Shown here: positions 47,318 to 56,696 of the stretch, one piece after another
Position numbering within the stretch: position 1 is the stretch's first letter
Layout: each line of letters begins with the position of its first letter
NCBI RefSeq assembly: GCF_030409685.1
Contig: NZ_JAUFQJ010000002.1
Location: 62,001-126,000, forward strand
From: Ferruginibacter paludis
Lineage (GTDB): Bacteria > Bacteroidota > Bacteroidia > Chitinophagales > Chitinophagaceae
Direction of reading: 5' to 3'
DNA: 64,000 nt
Made by a program: the position numbers and the translations under genes
The notes under the pieces: model-generated
The model's database searches: none
What the model was told of the DNA's origin: nothing
The model's input: the letters and a program-made list of their open reading frames with translations, nothing else

Positions 47318-48055
47318 CTAATTGTGGTCAATCATGGTGAGTGTAATACCATAACCTAATTTATAGGCAGCTACGCCGGGTCTTGCGGGCTGGTACTCCT
47401 GGTGAAGAAAGCGGTGATATATTAAACCGATGCCCTTACCATAATTGGATACGCTGAAATCTGTTTCAGTTAAAACTGCAGGGTCATTGGGATTACCAAT
47501 TACCTGGTCAGTTTCAAATACTTTTAAAGTACTGTCAACTGTTAAAGAGCCAAGCTGCAATGGTGCATTCAGGCTGTCATATGCATAATCCCATCCGTCA
47601 TAATAATTGTAATCTGAGTAAGAAGAGTTAGCATCGATGTACGAATTTCCGCGCCAGGTAAAACCATTTTGAATGGGCATTTTTAATTTGATAAAGCGAA
47701 AATTATTTTCCACAAATTCATATGAATCACCTGTATTGATGGCAAAAAAGGTATTGTCCGCAATCCATTCGTCAGTAGATTTTTTTCTTATAAAGCGCCT
47801 GATGCTAAACCCTTTTCTGCCAAGGTTATCGGTTACAGTATCCTGCACCAAATGTTTTACCTGGTAAGTCATCACTGTATCATTGGGGGTAATATTGTCG
47901 GCCAGTATAAGAGAGTCCAGCTGGTAAGTAATGTATTTGCCTATTTCCAGCGGAGCGTAATCACTAATGCTGTCTGTTTTGAACTCTTCGGTTTTTTTGC
48001 AGGCGCTGCAAATGATGGCGAGTGCCAAACCGGCTAATAAAATATTTTTTTTCAT
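47318..48055 (-). CDS. Lipoprotein of unknown function
   Basis: 245 residues with lipoprotein signal MKKNILLAGLALAIICSAC. The mature part has a beta-rich pattern (GKYITYQLDSLI, MTYQVKHLVQDTVTD, GFSIRRFIRKK) with many Tyr and Asp, and a stretch SSYSDYNYYDGWDYAYDS. No enzyme motif. It resembles outer-membrane lipoproteins common in Chitinophagaceae; I do not recognise a named family. It lies 32 bp after mnmA on the same strand and 66 bp before the subtilase, so the three may be co-transcribed. Confidence 0.75.
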   Translation of the reverse strand: MKKNILLAGLALAIICSACKKTEEFKTDSISDYAPLEIGKYITYQLDSLILADNITPNDTVMTYQVKHLVQDTVTDNLGRKGFSIRRFIRKKSTDEWIADNTFFAINTGDSYEFVENNFRFIKLKMPIQNGFTWRGNSYIDANSSYSDYNYYDGWDYAYDSLNAPLQLGSLTVDSTLKVFETDQVIGNPNDPAVLTETDFSVSNYGKGIGLIYHRFLHQEYQPARPGVAAYKLGYGITLTMIDHN

Positions 48056-48087
48056 AAAACAGATAGGTTATTAATCAGACCCTGATT

Positions 48088-49203
48088 TTATGTAAAAGGC
48101 TGCTCCGCCCGTTGAATGATCCCGCCGCCAACTACGTCGTCGTTTTCATAAAAAACAGCACTTTGCCCGGGAGTAATACCTTTTACGTATTCACTAAAAC
48201 GAACAGTTACCCCGTTTTGGTATGTGTGGAGGGTGCTATTTGCGCCTTTATCTTTATATCTTATTTTAGTTATTAATTCCATGCCTTCCGTTACCCCTTC
48301 GTACTTGATCCAGTTAATTTTCGCTACCTGCATTTCATTGCCTTTTAAATCATCTTCTTCGCCCAGCACAATCGTATTGGTATCGGGATCGATGGCTGTT
48401 ACGAAGGCGGGTTTGCCAAGCGCAATATCAAGACCTTTTCTTTGCCCGATGGTATAAAAAGGATAACCTTTGTGATGTCCTAAAATATTACCGGCTTTAT
48501 CTGTAAAATTCCCACCCGCAACTCTTTCCTCCAGCCCTGCTACATTGCGTTTTAAAAAGCCCCGGTAATCATTGTCGGGCACAAAACAGATTTCATAGCT
48601 TTCTGCCTTCTTGGCCAGTTCGGGATAGCCAAAATCATGTGCCATCTGCCGGATAGCCGTTTTATGATAAGTGCCCAGGGGTAGCAGGGTACGGCTCAGG
48701 AGGTCCTGCTGAAGACCCCATAAAACATAACTCTGGTCCTTGGTTTCGTCAATGCCCTTGCGGATAAAATAACGTCCATTGGTGTGCTGGTGAATCTGGG
48801 CGTAGTGGCCAGTAGCAATAAATTCGCATCCAAGCGCATCGGCTCTTTTTAAAAGCGCCCGCCATTTAATATGTGTATTGCACATTACGCATGGATTGGG
48901 AGTGCGTCCTGCGATGTATTCTTCAACAAAATTATCAATCACAAAATCACCAAATTCTTCCCTTATGTCCAGTATAAAATGTGGAAAGCCGTGCTGTACT
49001 GCCGCCTGCCTTGCATCATTAAAACTATCCAGGTTACAGCATCCGGTTTCTTTTTTACCGGTAGTGCCCACACTTGTAGCGTAATCCCATGTTTTCATGG
49101 TAATACCCACCACTTCATACCCTTCCTTGTGCAGCATCAATGCAGCAACTGTGCTGTCAATTCCGCCACTCATGGCCATCAAAACTTTACCTTTTTTACT
49201 CAT
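48088..49203 (-). CDS. mnmA: tRNA-specific 2-thiouridylase MnmA
   Basis: 371 residues from ATG 49203 (MSKKGKVLMAMSGGIDST); an ATG at 49269 lies upstream of the promoter box. PP-loop SGGIDS, catalytic Cys in NPCVMCN and second Cys in YEICFV, plus the C-terminal beta barrel (FYTIGQRKGL, TPGQSAVFY). It adds sulfur at U34 of tRNA Lys, Glu and Gln. Transcription very close to the ATG is suggested by a promoter box 18 bp upstream. Confidence 0.97.
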   Translation of the reverse strand: MSKKGKVLMAMSGGIDSTVAALMLHKEGYEVVGITMKTWDYATSVGTTGKKETGCCNLDSFNDARQAAVQHGFPHFILDIREEFGDFVIDNFVEEYIAGRTPNPCVMCNTHIKWRALLKRADALGCEFIATGHYAQIHQHTNGRYFIRKGIDETKDQSYVLWGLQQDLLSRTLLPLGTYHKTAIRQMAHDFGYPELAKKAESYEICFVPDNDYRGFLKRNVAGLEERVAGGNFTDKAGNILGHHKGYPFYTIGQRKGLDIALGKPAFVTAIDPDTNTIVLGEEDDLKGNEMQVAKINWIKYEGVTEGMELITKIRYKDKGANSTLHTYQNGVTVRFSEYVKGITPGQSAVFYENDDVVGGGIIQRAEQPFT

Positions 49204-49220
49204 ATCGAAATTCTTCGATG

Positions 49221-49228
49221 CAAAGATA
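49221..49228 (-). promoter_or_regulatory. Promoter -7 box of mnmA
   Basis: TATCTTTG on minus fits TAnnTTTG, giving a leader of only about 12 bases before the ATG at 49203. No well-spaced -33 TTTG. Confidence 0.6.
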
Positions 49229-49417
49229 CAGATAGATAACCAAAATGATTTTCCAAATTGGATAGCCAACGTTGCGTTAATTCCTCAATTTGAGCAATCA
49301 TAATTTGGTTTGGATACAATTTTTAACCGGAGAAGGCTTTATGCAATGCTGATTTGCTGGTTTTTAAAAGAAGGCATTCTATTTGAAATCACAGAAATAT
49401 AATTTTATAAAAAATTT

Positions 49418-50065
49418 ATGACAAAACGATACAATATAACAGCATGCATTATTACCGCAGGTATTTTTTGCGCATGTAATATGAAAAGTAACAATAACGG
49501 TGATGGCAATACCATAACTGGCGGAACAGACAGTTCCATGATGTCGAAAACAGATACCAATATGGCATTGCCTGTAAAGCCGGGAGCAGATACTATTACC
49601 GTTGGACCAATGACTGCCGAAAAAACTGACTCGATGGTGAAAACAGGTATGGCGAAACCAGACCCGGCTAAAAAAGGAAAAAAAGGTAAAGTAAGTATCG
49701 TTACCATCGAAACTAAAAATAACGGAAGTATGGAAGCCGATAAGGAGGGCTTTTATGCCAACACAGAAGTACTGCCGGCATTTCCGGGCGGACAAAAAGC
49801 ATTGGAAAGTTTTTTTGAAAAAAATATCGAATATCCTGCTGATGCAACAGATAATGGGGTAGAGGGAACTGTTGATCTGAATTTTGCAGTGGATGAAAAA
49901 GGTAAGGTTTATGCACCTAAGGTAACCAGTGATGCTATCGGTTACGGAATTGAAAAGGAAGCATTAAGAGTATTTGCAAAAATGCCCACCTGGACTCCCG
50001 GCAAAATCAAAGGAAAAAACGTAAAAACCAAATATACTTTGCCGATTAAATTTCAACTTTATTAA
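49418..50065 (+). CDS. TonB C-terminal domain lipoprotein
   Basis: 215 residues. The N-terminus MTKRYNITACIITAGIFCAC looks like a lipoprotein signal with Cys20 as the likely lipidated residue, and no membrane anchor follows. After an unstructured Thr/Asp/Lys region, the C-terminal part FPGGQKALESFFEKNIEYP, EGTVDLNFAVDEKGKVY and PGKIKGKNVKTKYTLPIKF is a TonB_C domain. A classical TonB has an N-terminal membrane helix to couple to ExbB/ExbD; this form does not. It may be a TonB-like protein of other use. It lies ahead of a small membrane protein (47 bp). Confidence 0.82.
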   Translation: MTKRYNITACIITAGIFCACNMKSNNNGDGNTITGGTDSSMMSKTDTNMALPVKPGADTITVGPMTAEKTDSMVKTGMAKPDPAKKGKKGKVSIVTIETKNNGSMEADKEGFYANTEVLPAFPGGQKALESFFEKNIEYPADATDNGVEGTVDLNFAVDEKGKVYAPKVTSDAIGYGIEKEALRVFAKMPTWTPGKIKGKNVKTKYTLPIKFQLY

Positions 50066-50112
50066 TTTTAACCGGTATTAAACTCCTTTATAACTTTTAA
50101 AACTAAAAAAAA

Positions 50113-50427
50113 ATGACAATCAAAAACCTTTTCAAAATCGCAGCAGTTACACTTTTTATTTCTTTCGCAGTTCCTTCCCAGTCGATGGCTACAACAAAAG
50201 CGCCCGTGTCTGACAGTACAACAGACACCCGTATTTTAAGTGAAATTGTAACCCGTGTAAATGAAATTCAAAACATGGATAAATCTAATTTAAGCATGTC
50301 CGAAAGGAAAGCGCTTAAAAAAGAATTGACTGCGATGAAGCAAAAAGCTGATGGATTGAACAGCCGTGTTTATCTTTCAGTTGGAGCCATCATCATTATC
50401 ATCTTACTGTTGATTCTTATACTGTAA
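50113..50427 (+). CDS. Small protein with signal peptide and C-terminal membrane helix
   Basis: 104 residues. Signal peptide MTIKNLFKIAAVTLFISFAVPSQSMA, then a helical region (DTRILSEIVTRVNEIQNMDKSNLSMSERKALKKELTAMKQKADG) and a final hydrophobic helix VYLSVGAIIIIILLLILIL. This topology (periplasmic coiled-coil, C-terminal anchor) is common for small Bacteroidota envelope proteins of unknown role. It probably shares a message with the TonB-like lipoprotein gene, ending at a bidirectional terminator. Confidence 0.75.
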   Translation: MTIKNLFKIAAVTLFISFAVPSQSMATTKAPVSDSTTDTRILSEIVTRVNEIQNMDKSNLSMSERKALKKELTAMKQKADGLNSRVYLSVGAIIIIILLLILIL

Positions 50428-50451
50428 TAGGCATATTGAATGCAATAAAAA

Positions 50452-50477
50452 AACGCTTCCCGGAAACGAGAAGCGTT
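50452..50477. terminator. Bidirectional terminator between convergent genes
   Basis: AACGCTTC pairs with GAAGCGTT, flanked by A7 and T7. It ends the small membrane protein gene on plus and the isocitrate dehydrogenase gene on minus. Confidence 0.9.
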
Positions 50478-50503
50478 TTTTTATTAAGAAGATTCGTTTG
50501 AAA

Positions 50504-51736
50504 TTATAAACCCATTTTCTTTTTCAGATTTTCATCAATGGCATCTAAAAATTCTTCGGTGTATAAATAATGTTCGCCGTGTGTAACCTTGTTGCCATGT
50601 ATGCACACAGCAAGATCCTTAGTCATTTTACCGCTTTCCACTGTTTCAATACATACTTTTTCAAGTGCCTGGCAAAAATCAATCAAGGGCTGATTGCCAT
50701 CTGTTTTACCACGAAACTCCAGTCCCCTTGTCCAGGCAAAAATAGATGCAATCGGGTTGGTAGATGTAGGTTTGCCAGCCTGGTGATCGCGGTAGTGGCG
50801 GGTTACCGTGCCGTGGGCTGCTTCTGCTTCCATTGTTTTTCCATCAGGTGCAACCAATACGGAAGTCATTAACCCTAATGATCCAAATCCTTGCGCTACT
50901 GTATCGCTTTGCACGTCACCATCATAATTTTTACAAGCCCATACAAAGTTGCCATTCCATTTTAGTGCACTTGCTACCATGTCATCAATCAGGCGATGTT
51001 CGTATGTAATACCAGCAGCATCGTACTGCGTTTTAAATTCAGCCTGGTAAACTTCTTCAAAAATATCTTTAAAACGGCCATCGTATTTTTTAAGAATTGT
51101 ATTTTTTGTAGACAGGTACAAAGGCCATTTTTTTGTAAGTGCCATATTGAAACAGCTTCTTGCAAAACCATAAATACTTTCATCGGTATTGTACATACAC
51201 ATGGCTACACCGTCGCCTTTGTAATTGTATACTTCAAAAGTCTGCGCCTCGCCACCGCCTTCTGGCGTAAAGGTCATGGTTAATTTTCCTTTTCCTTTTA
51301 TTACGGTATCGGTAGCACGGTACTGGTCGCCAAAAGCGTGACGGCCGACAATAATCGGCGCCGTCCAGTTGGTTACCAGGCGGGGAACATTCTGCATTAC
51401 GATAGGCTCACGAAAAACAGTACCATCAAGTATGTTGCGGATAGTACCGTTGGGTGATTTCCACATTTGTTTCAGGCTGAATTCCTTTACTCTTGCTTCG
51501 TCAGGTGTAATGGTAGCGCATTTGATACCTACGCCAAATTCTTTAATGGCATTGGCCGCATCAATGGTAACCTGGTCGTTGGTTTCATCGCGGTACTCCA
51601 TGCCAAGGTCGTAATATTTAATATCCAGTTCCAGGTAAGGAACAATCAGTTTGTCTTTAATAAATTTCCAGATGATCCTTGTCATCTCATCTCCATCCAG
51701 CTCAACCACCGGATTGGCAACTTTAATTTTGGCCAT
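50504..51736 (-). CDS. NADP-dependent isocitrate dehydrogenase, eukaryotic-like (type II)
   Basis: 410 residues from ATG 51736 ([21 protein letters not shown]). It resembles human IDH1/IDH2: [13 protein letters not shown] [36 protein letters not shown], and [13 protein letters not shown] (the GRH Arg is the counterpart of human Arg132). It oxidises isocitrate to 2-oxoglutarate, usually with NADP+. It is a homodimer in relatives. It is unrelated in subfamily to the isocitrate dehydrogenase encoded by the upstream gene, 72 bp away on the same strand. Confidence 0.95.
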   Translation of the reverse strand: MAKIKVANPVVELDGDEMTRIIWKFIKDKLIVPYLELDIKYYDLGMEYRDETNDQVTIDAANAIKEFGVGIKCATITPDEARVKEFSLKQMWKSPNGTIRNILDGTVFREPIVMQNVPRLVTNWTAPIIVGRHAFGDQYRATDTVIKGKGKLTMTFTPEGGGEAQTFEVYNYKGDGVAMCMYNTDESIYGFARSCFNMALTKKWPLYLSTKNTILKKYDGRFKDIFEEVYQAEFKTQYDAAGITYEHRLIDDMVASALKWNGNFVWACKNYDGDVQSDTVAQGFGSLGLMTSVLVAPDGKTMEAEAAHGTVTRHYRDHQAGKPTSTNPIASIFAWTRGLEFRGKTDGNQPLIDFCQALEKVCIETVESGKMTKDLAVCIHGNKVTHGEHYLYTEEFLDAIDENLKKKMGL

Positions 51737-51808
51737 GATTTGATTTTTTTTTTGCAAATGTACATTAATCGAAAGAATCTGGATGCCGCTGCCCGAATTC
51801 TCAGGTTG

Positions 51809-53119
51809 CTACAAACTACTGCTTTTCTTCAACATCACATCCGACGTTACCACGCCCATGTTTGCAATAATTTCTTTTCCAAATTCACTGGTTTTTAAGA
51901 GGGTGGCGCCACTCATCAAATTGTAGAAATCAATGGTTACTCTTTTGCGCATAATCGCTGCCTGCAATGCAGAAGTAATCAGTTCAGCAGCTTCATGCCA
52001 GCCCATATATTCCAGCATCATGCATCCGCTTAAAATTACAGAGGACGGGTTCATGCTGTCTGTACCGGCAAACTTTGGTGCCGTGCCATGCGTGGCTTCA
52101 AATACGGCGTAACCGGTTTTGTAATTGATGTTGGCACCAGGCGCAATCCCAATCCCACCAACTTCTGCGGCCAGTGCATCGGAAATATAATCACCGTTCA
52201 GGTTTAAGGTTGCTACCACAGAATAATCTTTGGGAGCAATCAGTATTTGCTGTAAAAAGTTATCAGCAATAATGTCTTTTACTAATAGTTTTCCATCGTG
52301 CAGGGCTTTTCGCTGTACCTCGTTGGCGTGTGCTTCGCCATGCTCTTTTTTCAGTTGGTCCCATTCATCCCAGGTAAAAGTTTTATCGCCATATTCCTGG
52401 CGGGCCACTTCATAGGCCCAGTTTTTAAATGCACCTTCGGTAAACTTCATAATATTGCCTTTGTGCACAATGCTTACAGAGGGCAGGTTGTGTTCCAGTG
52501 CATAGTCAATTGCAGCACGCATCAGGCGCTTGGTCCCCTGCGATGAAACGGGTTTTACGCCATAACCGGAATCGCCGGGGAAGCGTATATTTTTCACACC
52601 CATCTCTTCAATTAAAAATTTTTCAAATTTTTGTGCTTCGGCGCTGCCAGCCTTCCATTCAATACCAGCATAGATATCTTCTGTATTCTCCCTGAAAATC
52701 GTCATGTCAACCAGCTCAGGATGTACCACCGGTGAAGGCACACCTTTGAACCATTTTACCGGCCTCACGCAGGCAAACAGATCAAGGTCCTGCCGCATGG
52801 CAACGTTCAACGAACGGATGCCACCGCCAATGGGTGTCGTTAAGGGGCCTTTTATAGAAATGATATAATCTTTTGCAACCTGTAATGTTTCTGCCGGAAG
52901 CCATTCGCCTGTTTGGTTAAATGCCTTTTCGCCGGCCAGCATTTCTTTCCATTCAATTTTTCTGTTGCTGCCGTAAGCTCTTTCAACAGCGGTATCAAAT
53001 ACCACTTGTGCCACTTTCCAGATTTCGGGTCCAATACCATCGCCTTCAATAAAAGGAATGATTGGATCGTTGGGTACATTGAGTTTGCCGTTACTGCCCA
53101 TGGTGATTTTTGCTGCCAT
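51809..53119 (-). CDS. icd: Isocitrate dehydrogenase, bacterial (type I, Icd-like)
   Basis: 436 residues, Escherichia coli Icd type. [18 protein letters not shown] holds the substrate Ser (Ser113 in E. coli), with [14 protein letters not shown] and [20 protein letters not shown]. Against E. coli Icd the coenzyme-determining residues are partly changed: Lys344 is kept (APK) but Tyr345 is Phe, Tyr391 is Ile and Arg395 is Asn. NADP+ versus NAD+ use is therefore not settled. It precedes a second, unrelated isocitrate dehydrogenase gene. Confidence 0.95.
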   Translation of the reverse strand: MAAKITMGSNGKLNVPNDPIIPFIEGDGIGPEIWKVAQVVFDTAVERAYGSNRKIEWKEMLAGEKAFNQTGEWLPAETLQVAKDYIISIKGPLTTPIGGGIRSLNVAMRQDLDLFACVRPVKWFKGVPSPVVHPELVDMTIFRENTEDIYAGIEWKAGSAEAQKFEKFLIEEMGVKNIRFPGDSGYGVKPVSSQGTKRLMRAAIDYALEHNLPSVSIVHKGNIMKFTEGAFKNWAYEVARQEYGDKTFTWDEWDQLKKEHGEAHANEVQRKALHDGKLLVKDIIADNFLQQILIAPKDYSVVATLNLNGDYISDALAAEVGGIGIAPGANINYKTGYAVFEATHGTAPKFAGTDSMNPSSVILSGCMMLEYMGWHEAAELITSALQAAIMRKRVTIDFYNLMSGATLLKTSEFGKEIIANMGVVTSDVMLKKSSSL

Positions 53120-53171
53120 AATATGTTTTTAAAGATATGTATATGAATTACTGTAAAGATAAGCTGCCGTA

Positions 53172-53639
53172 TTAAAATTTAATGGCACAATTCACCCATC
53201 CATTATCTAATAACACGTTATCCAGCTTTTTATAAAAATTAATAGCCGGCTCATTCCAATCCAATACCTGCCAGGAGATGCCTGCATATTTTCGTGCTTT
53301 CGCTTCTTCAAATAACTGATCAAACAACAGTTTTCCAACGCCCATACCACGCAGCTTTTCTGTAACGAGCAAATCTTCCAGGTACATGGTTTCGCCCTTC
53401 CAGGTTGAATACCGGGTGTAGTATAAAGCCAGCGCCTGCACGATTGCCACCCCTGACTCATCGGTTTGTTCCGCCACAAAGGCCGTCCAGACAGGGTTTG
53501 GGCCAAAGCCTGCATTGACAAAATGGTCCAGCGTTACCGTCACTTCCTCTGGTGCTCTTTCATACACGGCCAGTTCATAAATCAATTCCATCATGCGTGC
53601 ACAATCTTCTTTAACCGCCTTTCTGATAACAATACTCAT
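53172..53639 (-). CDS. GNAT family N-acetyltransferase
   Basis: 155 residues. It starts MSIVIRKAVKEDCARMMELIYELAVYE, with the acetyl-CoA loop LRGMGVGKLLFDQLFEEAKARKY and WNEPAINFYKKLD near the end. This is close to the diamine/spermidine N-acetyltransferase-like branch (similar order of LAVYERAPEEV and YLEDLLVTEKLRGMGVG). The acceptor is not proven. It is 52 bp before the icd start, same strand, and might be in the same operon. Confidence 0.88.
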   Translation of the reverse strand: MSIVIRKAVKEDCARMMELIYELAVYERAPEEVTVTLDHFVNAGFGPNPVWTAFVAEQTDESGVAIVQALALYYTRYSTWKGETMYLEDLLVTEKLRGMGVGKLLFDQLFEEAKARKYAGISWQVLDWNEPAINFYKKLDNVLLDNGWVNCAIKF

Positions 53640-53745
53640 AAAATAATTAGTGTTTTTTCAAAATTCGCACAAAGCCTTCATATTGTGGGAATAAAATAAA
53701 TCAACCCTGTTTTTGCATTAGCAACAGACAGCTTAACTTGCATCC

Positions 53746-54540
53746 ATGCAACAATATCTTGAGCTTCTTAAACATATTAAAGAAACCGGTACAGATAAAA
53801 GCGACCGTACCGGAACAGGTACACGCAGTGTTTTTGGTTACCAGATGCGCTTTGATCTTAGCAAGGGTTTTCCATTGGTAACTACCAAAAAATGCCACCT
53901 GAAAAGTATCATTTATGAACTATTGTGGTTTTTGCAGGGCGATACCAATATCGATTATTTAAAACAACATAACGTAAAAATATGGGATGAGTGGGCGGAT
54001 GAAAATGGCGATCTTGGTCCGGTATATGGCAAGCAATGGCGTAGCTGGCAAGGTGCAGATGGAGTAGAGGTGGACCAGGTAAAAGACCTGATTCACCAGA
54101 TTAAAACAAACCCCGATAGCCGCCGCATGATCATCAGCGCCTGGAATGTGGCCGATTTGCCAAAGATGAAACTGATGCCTTGTCATTGCCTGTTTCAGTT
54201 TTATGTCGCCAACGGAAAATTAAGTTGCCAGTTGTATCAGAGAAGTGCGGATGTCTTCCTTGGTGTACCTTTTAATATTGCTTCTTACGCTTTGTTAACG
54301 ATGATGATTGCGCAGGTGTGTGGACTTGAACCGGGCGAATTTGTGCACTCATTTGGCGATGTGCATTTATACAATAATCATTTTGAGCAGGCAGATTTAC
54401 AATTAAGCAGAACACCTTTCCCTTTACCACAAATGAAAATAAATCCTGCTGTGAAAGATATATTCGATTTTACATTCGAAGATTTTGAATTGTTGAATTA
54501 CCAGAGCCATCCGGCGATCAAAGCGCCGGTGGCGGTGTAG
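53746..54540 (+). CDS. thyA: Thymidylate synthase
   Basis: 264 residues, the same length as in Escherichia coli. The nucleophile Cys is in [11 protein letters not shown], with the phosphate Arg site [32 protein letters not shown] and [12 protein letters not shown]. The end IKAPVAV is typical. It makes dTMP from dUMP using methylene-tetrahydrofolate, which yields dihydrofolate. The next gene, folA, recycles that product. A 28-base inverted repeat arm begins on the last base of its stop codon. Confidence 0.98.
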   Translation: MQQYLELLKHIKETGTDKSDRTGTGTRSVFGYQMRFDLSKGFPLVTTKKCHLKSIIYELLWFLQGDTNIDYLKQHNVKIWDEWADENGDLGPVYGKQWRSWQGADGVEVDQVKDLIHQIKTNPDSRRMIISAWNVADLPKMKLMPCHCLFQFYVANGKLSCQLYQRSADVFLGVPFNIASYALLTMMIAQVCGLEPGEFVHSFGDVHLYNNHFEQADLQLSRTPFPLPQMKINPAVKDIFDFTFEDFELLNYQSHPAIKAPVAV

Positions 54541-54705
54541 GCCGCCAACCGTCCAAAGAGGAACTTTGGAGCAAGCAATTTGTATGTCAATTCTGTTGCT
54601 CGAAAAATTCAGCTGTTTTTTAAAAGGGATAAAAAAGATTGTTATGATCAATGAAGGAATAAGCAAAGCAGATTCAAAAAGTTCCTCTTTGGACGATGGG
54701 AGGCC
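54540..54705. repeat. REP-like palindromic element between thyA and folA
   Basis: The left arm is 54540-54567 and the right arm 54678-54705. The right arm is the reverse complement of the left with 25 of 28 positions identical, including an unbroken CGTCCAAAGAGGAACTTT. The left arm is itself a hairpin: TCCAAAG-AGGAA-CTTTGGA (54552-54570). Arms face each other across 110 bp. No second copy is found elsewhere in this window. It looks like a mobilised REP/BIME-type element of Bacteroidota (inference). Confidence 0.75.
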
Positions 54706-55198
54706 GACCATCGCGATGATAGTGGCTGCATCCGAAAATAACGCCATTGGAAAAGACAACCAGTTGCTTTGGCACTTACCCAACGACCTGAAGTTCTTTA
54801 AAAATACAACCTGGGGTTTTCCGGTCATTATGGGCCGTAAGTCATTCGAATCAGTAGGTAAGCCATTGCCGGGGAGAACCAATATTGTAGTAACCCGCCG
54901 GCCGGACTGGAAGGCCGCAGATACTATCACCGTTGCATCCATTGAAGAAGGAGTTCAGCAAGCCATTACCACAACAAACAGCAAACTGATTTTTATTACC
55001 GGCGGTGGCGAAATTTACAAGCAGTCGATGGACATTACCGATATCATCTACATGACAAGAGTACATGCAACGCTGGATGGAGATACTTTTTTTCCGGTGA
55101 TTGATGAAGAAAAATGGAAGCTGGTATCTAACGAGGATTTTGATGCAGACGATAAACATCAGTACAGTTACTCATTTCAAAAGTGGGAAAAGAAATAG
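54644..55198 (+). CDS. folA: Dihydrofolate reductase, start altered by the inserted element
   Basis: 184 residues if begun at ATG 54644. DHFR core: IAMIVAASENNAIGKDNQLLWHLPNDL, WGFPVIMGRKSFESVG, PLPGRTNIVVTRR, FITGGGEIYKQSM and the C-terminal TRVHATLDGDTFFP. The family N-terminus normally starts one residue before TIAMIVAAS. Here the matching codon is CCG, the end of the right arm of the element. So translation uses either ATG 54644 (adds about 24 residues through the repeat) or ATG 54716 (loses the first three residues of the core). NADPH-dependent reduction of dihydrofolate. Ends overlap the next gene by 16 bp. Confidence 0.92.
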   Translation: MINEGISKADSKSSSLDDGRPTIAMIVAASENNAIGKDNQLLWHLPNDLKFFKNTTWGFPVIMGRKSFESVGKPLPGRTNIVVTRRPDWKAADTITVASIEEGVQQAITTTNSKLIFITGGGEIYKQSMDITDIIYMTRVHATLDGDTFFPVIDEEKWKLVSNEDFDADDKHQYSYSFQKWEKK

Positions 55199-55782
55199 TG
55201 TACTTCTTTGAAACATATTGTCGGACATTTCTCGGTTTCTTTTTCACTATCTACATATTCGCCGTGATTTTTTTGATAGGCACCACTTTCCTGGTAAAAG
55301 GAAAAATAAAAGGAGAAAGCTATAATTTGCTGTATGTATTTAATACGATGTATGCCTGGCTCAGTTTGATCGTTTTTACATCTTACATAATCGGGTTGTT
55401 CCTTGCAGGGTATGGACAAAATCCTTATGAATGGTACGCCTTTACAGATCAATCCAAATCTTTAAATTTAAAATGGTTTTTTCTGAAATTTATAGTTCTA
55501 AGTATTGTGCCATTTATATTTTTTATTAGAAAGATTAGAATACACCGGGTGATTACTTTAGCTATTTTAGTCATCATCAACGTTAAATATTGGCTAACAT
55601 ACATGCAAAATTTTTTCCGCGATTATCAACCTGCGGCATGGTCAATTCACTACGAAGATTCATTATCAGAAAAAATAGCAATGACATTTTGTTTGCTGGT
55701 ATTGTTTGTAAGTGTCTATTGGGTTGCCCTGAAAAGAAAAAAATTACCTTACCCTTCTTTAATTTTTACTAATCGTGTATAG
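55183..55782 (+). CDS. Integral membrane protein, unknown function
   Basis: 199 residues. It overlaps the folA end and the next start, so it is translated in the same run. Hydrophobic spans: FLGFFFTIYIFAVIFLIGTTFL, LYVFNTMYAWLSLIVFTSYIIGLFLA, LKWFFLKFIVLSIVPFIFFI, VITLAILVIINVKYWL and IAMTFCLLVLFVSVYWVAL. That is about five helices. No motif for transport or catalysis and no known family. A faint likeness to NrfD-like proteins was not convincing. Confidence 0.75.
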   Translation: MGKEIVYFFETYCRTFLGFFFTIYIFAVIFLIGTTFLVKGKIKGESYNLLYVFNTMYAWLSLIVFTSYIIGLFLAGYGQNPYEWYAFTDQSKSLNLKWFFLKFIVLSIVPFIFFIRKIRIHRVITLAILVIINVKYWLTYMQNFFRDYQPAAWSIHYEDSLSEKIAMTFCLLVLFVSVYWVALKRKKLPYPSLIFTNRV

Positions 55783-56572
55783 TACCTTCCAATTAGCAAA
55801 AAAATACCTGCGTTACTATTTAACCGCTTCCAATGGACAAGGCCATGGCATTCATTCTCCCTTTGTATTTGATTTTATAACGCAGGTGTTGACGGATAAA
55901 AAAACATACAATTGCTACCGCGAAATTGAAGCAATAAGGAAACAATTAAAACAAAATAACACCGTCATTGAAGTGGAGGATTTTGGTGCCGGATCTGGTA
56001 AGATCAAATCCAACCAACGTGTTGTGAAAGCGATTGCGTCGTCTTCTTTAAAACAGCCCAAATACGCACAATTACTGTTTAGAATGGTGCAGTATTACAA
56101 GCCTAAACTGGTGCTGGAACTCGGCACTTCTTTAGGCGTTACTACTGCATATTTAGCCAACGGAAATGTTGCAGCAAACGTGTATACCTGCGAAGGAGCA
56201 ACACAAATAGCCGCGATTGCGCAGCATCACTTTAATGATCTGTCAATAAAAAACATCTCCATAATTACAGGCGATTTTGCTACAACATTAACTTCATTAT
56301 TACAAACAACAGGCACAATTGACTTCGCATTTATTGATGGCAATCACCGCAAAGAACCAACGTTGCAATATTTTCAACAACTACTTGAACATTCTGACAA
56401 TAATACCATCCTGGTGTTTGACGACATTCACTGGAGCGCCGGAATGGAGGAAGCGTGGGCTGCAATTCAACACCATCCTGCTGTTACGCTTACCATCGAT
56501 CTTTTTTTTATAGGCATTGTTTGTTTAAACAAGGATATAAAAGCCAGTCAGCACTTCGTTATAAAATATTGA
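55775..56572 (+). CDS. Class I SAM-dependent methyltransferase
   Basis: 265 residues from GTG 55775, 8 bp inside the membrane-protein gene. SAM-binding motif I is LVLELGTSLGVTTAYLA, motif II region VYTCEG, then IDFAFIDGNHRKEPTLQYF, like the O-methyltransferase-type enzymes common in Bacteroidota. The N-terminal part (YLTASNGQGHGIHSPFVFDF) is family-specific. Substrate unknown. Translational coupling with the membrane protein is likely. Confidence 0.85.
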   Translation: MYSTFQLAKKYLRYYLTASNGQGHGIHSPFVFDFITQVLTDKKTYNCYREIEAIRKQLKQNNTVIEVEDFGAGSGKIKSNQRVVKAIASSSLKQPKYAQLLFRMVQYYKPKLVLELGTSLGVTTAYLANGNVAANVYTCEGATQIAAIAQHHFNDLSIKNISIITGDFATTLTSLLQTTGTIDFAFIDGNHRKEPTLQYFQQLLEHSDNNTILVFDDIHWSAGMEEAWAAIQHHPAVTLTIDLFFIGIVCLNKDIKASQHFVIKY

Positions 56573-56696
56573 GATATAAATTGTGCATAGCAACAAATGC
56601 ATTAATATATATCATAGCGTAAGCAGATATGGATCACAACACCAGAGGAACGGGGCAAATAATTTTTTCCTTATCTTTAATTTAATTATTCCACTT

